This document shows, piece after piece, positions 1 through 6,645 of a stretch of 10,971 nucleotides of DNA. Every line of letters starts with the position of its first letter. Position 1 is the first letter of the stretch. The notes under the pieces are model-generated. The model did no database searches and had not been told where the DNA came from. It saw only the letters and a list, made by a program, of their open reading frames with translations. This DNA comes from an uncultured Bacteroidales bacterium (GTDB taxonomy: Bacteria; Bacteroidota; Bacteroidia; Bacteroidales; FEN-979). The stretch is from the NCBI GenBank assembly GCA_903928285.1, contig CAIYQH010000124.1:1-10971 (forward strand), read 5' to 3'. A program made the translations under genes and the position numbers.

Positions 1-803
1 ATGGCCCACATGCTGAAATGTAAACGTTCTTCATCATGGGTAAGCTTGCCGTTGCCCACTTGCAGCATATCCGCATCATTCCAGTGTCCCGGACCTGCAA
101 AACTGCCGAGAGCAGCCATCCTGTCAATAATCTGAAGAACCCCTATTCCACCCCAGATGGCTCTGCCATCAAAGCAATTGATAATGTCAGGCGTTGACCT
201 CCATAAATGACCGATATCCTTTCCCCATTTCCACGGTTTGTTCCTCCCCCATTCACAGATACTGTAAACCACGGGTCGTCCGGCTATACACAGTGCATCC
301 CGCATAAGACGATAGGATGATTCCGCATCCTGCGACCCGTGTGAACACCAGTCATACTTAAGGTAATCTATATCCCAGGAGGCATAAGTTATTGCGTCCT
401 GCAACTCATACCCTTTACTCCCGGGTCTTCCACAGCAGGTGGTAGACCCGGCATCGGAATAAATACCATATTTCAACCCTAATGAATGGATATAGGCACC
501 AAGTTTTTTCATTCCACCCGGGAAACGCTCCGGATCTGCCACAATTGTCCCGTTCGCATCCCTGTCAATCTGCCAGCAATCATCCAGCACCAGGTAGGTA
601 TATCCCGCGTCTTTCATACCATTGGCGACCATCGCCAGGGCAACTTCACGGATGACTGTTTCATTGATCCTGCACCTGAAGGAATTCCATCCATTCCAGC
701 CCATGGGCGGTGTCAGGGCCAGGCTGTCAAATTTCTGCCCGTATTGTTGCGAAAGGATGTTGAAAAATAAAAACGCCCCGGCGATCAGTCCTTTTGCACT
801 CAT
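1..803 (-). CDS. GH27 family alpha-galactosidase, secreted, 3' end cut by window edge
   Basis: The product is expected to release terminal alpha-linked galactose (possibly alpha-N-acetylgalactosamine) from oligo- or polysaccharides by the retaining GH27 mechanism. The visible part is 267 residues, the N-terminal portion of a protein that is usually about 400 or more residues in this family. Residues 1-20 form a hydrophobic signal peptide. GH27 landmarks follow in order: PPMGWNGWNSF (32-42), LDDCW (73-77), YSDAG (115-119), YLKYDWC (147-153) with Asp151 as the expected nucleophile, WRSTPD (201-206) with Asp206 as the expected acid/base, and GPGHWNDADMLQVGNG (237-252). The 55-residue spacing of the two Asp residues matches what I recall for plant GH27 enzymes. 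ATG at 803 is the only start: an in-frame stop lies six codons upstream and there is no other Met before the signal sequence. The gene lies downstream of the large secreted-protein gene on the same strand but is separated from it by a terminator and has its own likely promoter. The family call is firm; substrate specificity is not visible. Confidence 0.95.
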   Translation of the reverse strand, partial: MSAKGLIAGAFLFFNILSQQYGQKFDSLALTPPMGWNGWNSFRCRINETVIREVALAMVANGMKDAGYTYLVLDDCWQIDRDANGTIVADPERFPGGMKKLGAYIHSLGLKYGIYSDAGSTTCCGRPGSKGYELQDAITYASWDIDYLKYDWCSHGSQDAESSYRLMRDALCIAGRPVVYSICEWGRNKPWKWGKDIGHLWRSTPDIINCFDGRAIWGGIGVLQIIDRMAALGSFAGPGHWNDADMLQVGNGKLTHDEERLHFSMWA

Positions 804-876
804 TGAGAAACCCCTTGATCAAAATAGTATGTTGGTAAATAAAAAAGTGAGGCCTGGATCATTCAATTGGCCAAGA

Positions 877-884
877 CAAAAGTA
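877..884 (-). promoter_or_regulatory. Bacteroidota-type -7 promoter box for the GH27 gene
   Basis: On the minus strand this reads TACTTTTG, a full match to the TAnnTTTG -7 consensus of the Bacteroidota primary sigma factor. It lies 73 bases before the ATG at 803, leaving a leader of roughly 65 bases. The expected TTTG -33 element about 19 bases upstream is not present; the nearest TTG is 24 bases away. The assignment therefore rests on the -7 box and its position between a terminator and a gene start. Confidence 0.45.
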
Positions 885-1000
885 TTAACTTTGTTAATGT
901 TAATGGATCAATTTTCAATATAACCCTGAAACGAAGCCAACTTTCCTTATTATACCCGTTTATACCCCAGGATTACCTTGACTGTTTCTATGGGAAATTC

Positions 1001-1050
1001 GGAATAAAAATGGAAAAGGCTGCCTATAATGGTTAAGGCAGCCTTTTCCA
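1001..1050 (-). terminator. Rho-independent terminator after the large secreted-protein gene
   Basis: Positions 1011-1024 (TGGAAAAGGCTGCC) and 1037-1050 (GGCAGCCTTTTCCA) are perfect inverted repeats of 14 bp with a 12-base loop. Read on the minus strand the hairpin is followed by TTTTTATT. It starts 20 bases after the stop codon at 1070-1072. The T-run is on the minus-strand side only, so it serves the upstream minus-strand gene and separates it from the GH27 gene. Confidence 0.9.
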
Positions 1051-1069
1051 AAGTGATGAATATTTAGAA

Positions 1070-4000
1070 TTACCTGCTGATAATCAATTTCCTGACAATT
1101 TCAAACTGGCTGTTGCGGATCACGATAGTATACAATCCATTAGCAATATTCCCGAGGTCAATGGAATGGTCGACCCGGTTATGCCAAAGAATATTTTTCT
1201 CTTCATAAATTTTCGTTCCAGGACCCGAATATACTTCAATGTTTACTTTTCCAGAAGTGAAGTTGGTCGATGAGATTCTAAATCTGCCATCACTGGGCAC
1301 CGGGTAGATATCAAAATTCTCTGACTGTATTTGTTGCTCGCCAACCATCAGAACGTATGCATGATTTGAAGTATCTGAACTACATCCGTTAAGGGTAACA
1401 ACCGACCAATACCATCCTGTTTTCGCTGCCAGGTAAGTTTGACCGGCAGCTCCGGCTACAGGATTTCCCTGGTAATACCAGGAATTCCCGGCAGGTGCAC
1501 TACTGGTAAGCAGGTTGGCACTGGCGGTAACCATGGGTATGGAAGGGACATGGTTTACGGTCACTGTAAAAGGCGGTGAAATTGTTCCGCTTCCGCAGGA
1601 ATTTGTACCGTAGACCGTAATATTACCCGAACTTGCACTCATCCCAAAATCAACCGTTACAGTGTTTGTGTTAATTCCTGACACTGTGGTTACACCAGCA
1701 GGAAGGCTCCAAACATAGCTGGTTGCATTCGATATCTGAAGTACCGAGTATGTTTCCCCGGTTGATCCCTGACATACGTTTGCAGGTCCAGAAATTGAAC
1801 CGGAAGCTGATGGCATGGCATGCACCGTTACAGGAAAAGTGGGAGATGAGGAACCATTACCGCATACATTATTTCCGTATACCGTAATATTACCGGATGC
1901 AGCATTTGCTGAAAAATTAACGGTTATGCTGTTGGTACCGTTGCCCGATGCTATTGAAGTACCAGCCGGGAGGGACCAGACATAATTGATTGCATTCTGG
2001 ACGGGGTTAATACTGTAAACGATTCCGGACACCCCGGAACAAACGTTAGCCGGGCCTGCAATTGTTCCCGCTGCCAAGGGCAAAGGGTTCACTGCTACAT
2101 TCAATTGGCCTGGTGAAGCAACGGAACATCCGCTGGCATTTGAATAGGTTACAGCCACCCATTGAGATCCTGTGTTATTCCAGTTTACCATCAAACCGTT
2201 TGTACCCTGGCCTGAGGTAATGACGCCACCCGGTGATACTGTCCAGTTATAATTCGACATGCCCGTTTCAGTCAGATAATTATAATAACCGGAGTTAACA
2301 CAAACTATATTTGAACCAGTAACTGTAGCAACCGGCACAGGGTTCACGGTAATGGTGAATGTTTTACCTGTTCCACTGCAACTGACACCTGCATAGTTGA
2401 ATGTCGGGACGACCACAATCGTTGCCACAACAGGAGAAGTTCCTGGATTGATGGCAGTAAAGGCCGCAATGTTCCCTGTTCCGGTTGCAGCAAGGCCGAT
2501 CGATGGTGCGGAGTTGGTCCAGGCATAGGTCGTGGTTCCGCCACTGTTATTCGTTCCAAAAACGATGGCTGCAGTAGATGCATTATAACAAAGCGCCTGG
2601 CTTGACGGCTGGTTGACTTGTGCGGATGGATTCACAGTGATGGTAAAACTTTTTGCAGTGCCCGTACAACTGACTCCACCATTCGTATAGGTTGGCGTTA
2701 CAGTGACCGTGGCAACAACAGGAACTGTTCCGTTATCCGACACAACAAACGAAGCAATATTTCCTGTTCCTGATGCAGCAAGCCCGATGCTGGTATTGTT
2801 GTTGGTCCAGGAATAGGTTGTTGTTCCGCCAGTATTGGTAGTACCAAAGGAAACAGGTAGCGTGCTGCTGTTGTTGCAGACCACCTGGTTTGACGGCTGA
2901 TTGACCTGTCCCAAAGGGTTTACCGTGACCGGCACAGAGGCTGTACTGGTACATAAACCTGCATGGGTCACCGTAACGGAATAGGTGGCAGTAGAAGCTA
3001 CCGAAATCGAAGAAGCAGTGGCCCCCGTCGACCATAAATAGGTGTTGTTTATATTGGTTCCGGCGGCAGCGGATAGTGTTACAGATCCACCGGCGCAGAG
3101 CGTAGTGTTTCCATTCGGAGTAATTGAAGCCGAAAAGCCTGTACAAATATTCAGATCTAACCCTGTCAGCACATCCGACCTGAATTTCCGCAGTCTTGCC
3201 GCCAGGTCTTTCGCTTCAAAACCATCATTGTACAACACTACATCGCCCCCATCGGTAACAACCTGTATTTGTGACATGGACAATTGTGAATTGTTATATA
3301 CAGGGATCAGGCCTTCCATTTTCAATACGCCGGTTGCCGCACTTGGCACCAGAACCGGCGCATCGGCGGCATAGCCTGTCCATTTAAAAATATCGCAAGG
3401 TAAGACATCACCGGGATCACCGGCAATTAATATGTAGGTTCCGTTCGAAAGCCTGATAATATCCCGGATTCCCCTGTTACCCAGGTTCAGCTCAATGGGT
3501 ACGCCAAAGACAGGATTACCCGCTGGATTACCGTTGTTGAACCAGGTTTCAAAATTCAGGATTGGGGCAATGACGGCATTCGTTCTGTTAGTTGTTGGGA
3601 CCAGAGGCGCTCTCATTCCAAGGTACAACGTTGTATTGTCAGGGCCGAATACAATCCCTTCCAACGACAGCCCGCCAGGAGTCTTTGAGTCGACGCCGGC
3701 AGCAGCGGAAGCCGTAAAATTGTATCCGTTGGCATCTCCCCAGGCAAGTAATGGTATCCTGAGATTCACATAACCACCAAAAGAAAAAGATGTGGATGCT
3801 CCTGTTCCGGTTACATTTGTGGCAAACAACCGGTCACGGTTTGGCTTGTTGGGAAATGGCGATGCTCCGTTACTCATCGATCCGGACCAATATTTTTTAT
3901 TGGTAACCGTAGGACTCTGGGTTGCCGCCTCAAGATCTACCTCCGGATGCCCCGGATCCGGTAGCGCCAGGTTGGAGGAATAGTCATAGGAAACAAGCGG

Positions 4001-6100
4001 AGATCCTGAAAAAAATCTGGAATAGACATTAATATAATCATATTCGTCATCCCCTGACATATAATAATTATCATCGAGGGCTATTCCATCAGAGGCATCC
4101 GACATGCCGGTATGCCATAATGTATTGGCAGGTATGATATCCGGGGTACGGGCCGAAGCAGCATAGGCAATAACATAGGTCGTATTGTTGACTCCATCGC
4201 TAACAGTAACCGAAATATTGGTGTACCCTACACCAACCGGGGTTATTTTCAGGTTGCGAATGGCACCTGTTCCGGAAATTACCAGATTGGCATTGGGGAC
4301 TACTGCCGGATTGCTGCTGGTTGCCGCCAGGGTCAACCCTGTTGCAACAGTCTCAGCATCGTAGATGGCGAAATCAATTCCGGATGTTGTCCCCGGATCG
4401 GTCACATCACCAATGACCCCGCTCAATATAAAGGGACTTGACGGGGAAACCGTTGCACCGCCATCAATAAAATCAGAGGTGGTTGCCGTATTGATTGAAA
4501 TCACCGGAGCCGTGTTGTCGTTGTCGAGAATCATGATATTCTGTGATGTAGTAACTCCTAATACAATCCCTGGCGAGGGGTTGCTGATGGTCAATATGGC
4601 TGTTTCTGTCGGTTCAAAAAGAGCATCATCGACCACGGTAAATGTCACCGTACCTGTTGCAAACCCGGCAGGAATTGTGATCGTGGAGTTTGACAGTGTA
4701 TAATCTCCCGTAGTGATGCCGGTTCCTGATACTCCAAGCGAAACTGTTTGCGCAGTCGCTACTGCAGAAGACGCAAACGCTGTTACAGTGATCACTGTGG
4801 CACCTGCTTCTGTCCCAACATTCGTGCTGATGGTAAGATTAACCGAAGGGGTCCCAAAATCAACCGGTGAAAAGGTGATCCCTTTATAATACACCCCTGA
4901 AACTGCACTAACCAGCGTGGTTGCCGGGGAGGAGCCGACAGAACCATTATCCGTAATTTTTACGACCCTGTTGCCGGTGCTTTCATAAGTGGTGGCATAC
5001 AATACGGGGGCTCCCGGAACCGAATAATTAACAACCAGACCGTAGGCCCCAATATTTGTTATCCCTGTACCAAGTGTATATGCCAGACTCCATACACTTC
5101 CCGATTTAGTCCATTTCTGTATGCCTCCATTGCTGTTGTTCAGGTTGATTGCAATATAACAGATATCCAGGGTCGCATTGAATGAAAAGTCTTCCGGAAT
5201 GTTGGCACCTGTATTGATAATCTGCGTGATCGTTACAGGATTACTGGTTGGCAATCCGGTAACTTTAAATATTCCAAAATTATTATTGGGCAGTGCATTA
5301 TATTGTTTTTGTGTTGAAAAATAGAGTTCTCCTCCAAAGATTCTCAAACCATACGCTTTGGGTGGGTTTGTTGCCAGGGTCCCCAATCCTGCCTGTGTAC
5401 CAGGCCAGTAAAAATCAATCCCGTCAACACTGGCATTGGAAGCACCCGATGCCCAAAAATTAAAACCATCGGATACAGCCCCCCGGATGTCATTCGAATT
5501 ATAAAAAAGGTTGCTGGATGCCACCTGGGCAAAGCAACCCGATTGCGTGACTTCCCCGACAACCCTGGGAACCGAAGCCGAAGATGTTGCGGTGATATCT
5601 GCAATGTTTAATGAGGTTCCGTATCCTCCCAGAATAAGATACCTTCCATCGGTAGAGGTTGTCAGAAAGCCTTCCGACCCTCCATATATGCCCGAGGTTT
5701 GGAACGGATAGTTATCCGTTGTGGAAGATGGGATTACGACCGTGGCTCCCGGGGTACCCGTTGTTGATATTTCCTGAAGGGTTACCGGGGAGGACGATTT
5801 ACTCACCGTCGTTGTTGTTTTTAATACAACCAGTCTGCCAGCTGTAAAGGCTGGCGGATCTGAAGTGACCTGCATTGGAGATAATCCAGGATAATTGCCT
5901 GTCGATTGCCCCCGGCATATACTTGTTACAAACATGACCATAATGAACAACGCCCTGACGATAGATACAAAATCCCTATGCGATGATGGTCTGGAAGTAA
6001 CCTGGTTTCTATAACGGAAAACCCCTTTTTCAACTGTTTTCTTTTGAATACAATCGTACCGGTAACGTTCAATTAATGTTGCAAATAACGGATAATTCAT
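1070..6100 (-). CDS. Large multidomain T9SS-secreted protein: beta-propeller-like, Calx-beta, DUF3616-like, PKD/Ig-like repeats
   Basis: This 1,676-residue exported protein is probably anchored at the cell surface or released; its biochemical role is unknown. In order I see: a positively charged N-region (1-45) and hydrophobic signal segment (46-62, cleavage probably near Gln65); a region rich in short beta-strand repeats such as STDGRYLILGGY (149-160) and GLRIFGGELYFST (251-263), resembling extracellular propeller-like proteins (about 80-415); a Calx-beta domain (about 418-528, with DDALFEPTETAILTISN and ILDNDN); a beta-sandwich-like segment (530-650); a DUF3616-like module (about 655-985, with DASDGIALDD, DRLFATNV, SLEGIVFGPDNTTLYLGMR, GNRGIRDI); an Ig-like domain (990-1060); PKD/Ig-like domains in two tandem duplicated pairs (1063-1254 and 1339-1516) separated by one diverged copy (1255-1338); a last Ig-like domain (1518-1585); and a T9SS type A sorting tail (about 1597-1676, FDIYPVPSDGRFRIS and NGLYTIVIRN motifs, ending KLIISR). 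Paired Cys residues recur in the Ig-like copies. ATG at 6100 is used because two in-frame TAA codons lie just upstream and no other Met precedes the hydrophobic segment. It is divergent from the TonB-dependent receptor and ends at a strong terminator. Adhesion, glycan binding or a calcium-dependent surface role are possible but not shown. Confidence 0.93.
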   Translation of the reverse strand: MNYPLFATLIERYRYDCIQKKTVEKGVFRYRNQVTSRPSSHRDFVSIVRALFIMVMFVTSICRGQSTGNYPGLSPMQVTSDPPAFTAGRLVVLKTTTTVSKSSSPVTLQEISTTGTPGATVVIPSSTTDNYPFQTSGIYGGSEGFLTTSTDGRYLILGGYGTSLNIADITATSSASVPRVVGEVTQSGCFAQVASSNLFYNSNDIRGAVSDGFNFWASGASNASVDGIDFYWPGTQAGLGTLATNPPKAYGLRIFGGELYFSTQKQYNALPNNNFGIFKVTGLPTSNPVTITQIINTGANIPEDFSFNATLDICYIAINLNNSNGGIQKWTKSGSVWSLAYTLGTGITNIGAYGLVVNYSVPGAPVLYATTYESTGNRVVKITDNGSVGSSPATTLVSAVSGVYYKGITFSPVDFGTPSVNLTISTNVGTEAGATVITVTAFASSAVATAQTVSLGVSGTGITTGDYTLSNSTITIPAGFATGTVTFTVVDDALFEPTETAILTISNPSPGIVLGVTTSQNIMILDNDNTAPVISINTATTSDFIDGGATVSPSSPFILSGVIGDVTDPGTTSGIDFAIYDAETVATGLTLAATSSNPAVVPNANLVISGTGAIRNLKITPVGVGYTNISVTVSDGVNNTTYVIAYAASARTPDIIPANTLWHTGMSDASDGIALDDNYYMSGDDEYDYINVYSRFFSGSPLVSYDYSSNLALPDPGHPEVDLEAATQSPTVTNKKYWSGSMSNGASPFPNKPNRDRLFATNVTGTGASTSFSFGGYVNLRIPLLAWGDANGYNFTASAAAGVDSKTPGGLSLEGIVFGPDNTTLYLGMRAPLVPTTNRTNAVIAPILNFETWFNNGNPAGNPVFGVPIELNLGNRGIRDIIRLSNGTYILIAGDPGDVLPCDIFKWTGYAADAPVLVPSAATGVLKMEGLIPVYNNSQLSMSQIQVVTDGGDVVLYNDGFEAKDLAARLRKFRSDVLTGLDLNICTGFSASITPNGNTTLCAGGSVTLSAAAGTNINNTYLWSTGATASSISVASTATYSVTVTHAGLCTSTASVPVTVNPLGQVNQPSNQVVCNNSSTLPVSFGTTNTGGTTTYSWTNNNTSIGLAASGTGNIASFVVSDNGTVPVVATVTVTPTYTNGGVSCTGTAKSFTITVNPSAQVNQPSSQALCYNASTAAIVFGTNNSGGTTTYAWTNSAPSIGLAATGTGNIAAFTAINPGTSPVVATIVVVPTFNYAGVSCSGTGKTFTITVNPVPVATVTGSNIVCVNSGYYNYLTETGMSNYNWTVSPGGVITSGQGTNGLMVNWNNTGSQWVAVTYSNASGCSVASPGQLNVAVNPLPLAAGTIAGPANVCSGVSGIVYSINPVQNAINYVWSLPAGTSIASGNGTNSITVNFSANAASGNITVYGNNVCGNGSSSPTFPVTVHAMPSASGSISGPANVCQGSTGETYSVLQISNATSYVWSLPAGVTTVSGINTNTVTVDFGMSASSGNITVYGTNSCGSGTISPPFTVTVNHVPSIPMVTASANLLTSSAPAGNSWYYQGNPVAGAAGQTYLAAKTGWYWSVVTLNGCSSDTSNHAYVLMVGEQQIQSENFDIYPVPSDGRFRISSTNFTSGKVNIEVYSGPGTKIYEEKNILWHNRVDHSIDLGNIANGLYTIVIRNSQFEIVRKLIISR
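1553..1819 (-). repeat. PKD/Ig-like domain, second copy of C-terminal pair
   Basis: This segment encodes residues 1428-1516 of the large secreted protein. It aligns without gaps to the preceding 89 residues, with about 50 identities by hand count. Shared blocks are GPANVC, YVWSLPAG and SGNITVYG, followed by a Cys-Gly pair that probably forms a disulfide with the first Cys. Confidence 0.85.
1820..2086 (-). repeat. PKD/Ig-like domain, first copy of C-terminal pair
   Basis: This segment encodes residues 1339-1427 of the large secreted protein and is the partner of the copy at 1553-1819. The lengths are equal (267 bases) and in register, which points to tandem duplication of one domain unit. Confidence 0.85.
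2339..2626 (-). repeat. PKD/Ig-like domain, second copy of central pair
   Basis: This segment encodes residues 1159-1254. It aligns without gaps to residues 1063-1158 with about 61 of 96 identities by hand count. Shared blocks include QVNQPS, GGTTTY, SIGLAA, PVVAT and TITVNP. Confidence 0.87.
2627..2914 (-). repeat. PKD/Ig-like domain, first copy of central pair
   Basis: This segment encodes residues 1063-1158, the partner of the copy at 2339-2626. Both are exactly 288 bases and adjacent. The central pair belongs to a different subtype from the C-terminal pair, so two independent duplications seem to have occurred. Confidence 0.87.
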
Positions 6101-6645
6101 ATTTAATGATTTTAATTATTAATTTTCAATAATTTCGAGTGATATAATATTTCTTGTAGGCCAAGGTGAATAATCTTACATTAACCTATAAAGTTTGCAT
6201 AAACTGGGTTCTTAATTTTAATGCAGCCACTAATAAATGTGATTCCTCTAACTAATTGTGACCAAAATAATACTTTAACAGGCAGGATAATAAATAAAGT
6301 AGCGAAATTACCCTATCTGTTTTCACAGGGTGTTAAGGAATTGTGAACTTTTCCGACATTAACCACCCCAATGTTAAATGGTTGTTAACTGTTCAGCATT
6401 TCATCCTCTGAACGATACGCATTTCGCGTCTGATTCACTTAATGTTATGTACTGCGGGCAACATTTTAGATAACTTGCCCTATCCTCCTCCGTTTTTTCA
6501 AAGACACGTATTCCTGTTTGAACAAGGAGAGAATCATATCTGAGTTTATAATTATTTAATAATTTTTTTCTCATTCGTTAACAGTCCAGCCAGAATGAGA
6601 TTATACTTTCGTATTTCAAATAATGTCAAACCTAACTCAATGTGT
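6101..6645. other. AT-rich divergent intergenic region with no gene
   Basis: This region separates the divergent starts of the large secreted protein (minus) and the TonB-dependent receptor (plus). No credible coding frame is present. It must hold both promoters, but neither is clear. For the plus strand, TTTG at 6517-6520 is followed after 20 bases by TGAGTTTA at 6541-6548, a two-mismatch -7 box; TACTTTCG at 6604-6611 is a one-mismatch -7 box without a -33 element. On the minus strand the best is TTATTTTG (6263-6270), one mismatch. Possible operator-like repeats are a palindrome AGTTT-GCAT-AAACT (6192-6205) and a direct repeat GTTAACTGTTCAGC / GTTAACAGTCCAGC (6384-6397 and 6577-6590, 12 of 14 identical). 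None is strong enough to assign a regulator. Confidence 0.6.

Noticed and set aside
486..888. Plus-strand open frames of about 90 residues antisense to the GH27 gene.
   Set aside because: They lie mostly opposite the clearly conserved GH27 coding frame, show no domain-like pattern and no upstream signals; they are frame shadows.
2344..5847. Several 60-140 residue open frames inside the large secreted-protein gene on both strands, such as 2733-3146 (minus) and 4365-4703 (plus).
   Set aside because: The 1,676-residue frame has continuous recognisable domains throughout; the others have shadow-like composition and no start signals.
5912..5923. Cys62 of the large secreted protein as a lipoprotein lipid-attachment site.
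   Set aside because: The residues before Cys are Thr-Ser-Ile, lacking the small residue required at -1 of a lipobox; with a T9SS tail, ordinary signal peptidase cleavage after the GQ region is more likely.
6595..6645. ATG at 6595 as the start of the TonB-dependent receptor.
   Set aside because: It adds 17 polar residues before a standard signal peptide, and overlaps a possible -7 box (6604-6611); ATG 6640 or 6646 is more likely.
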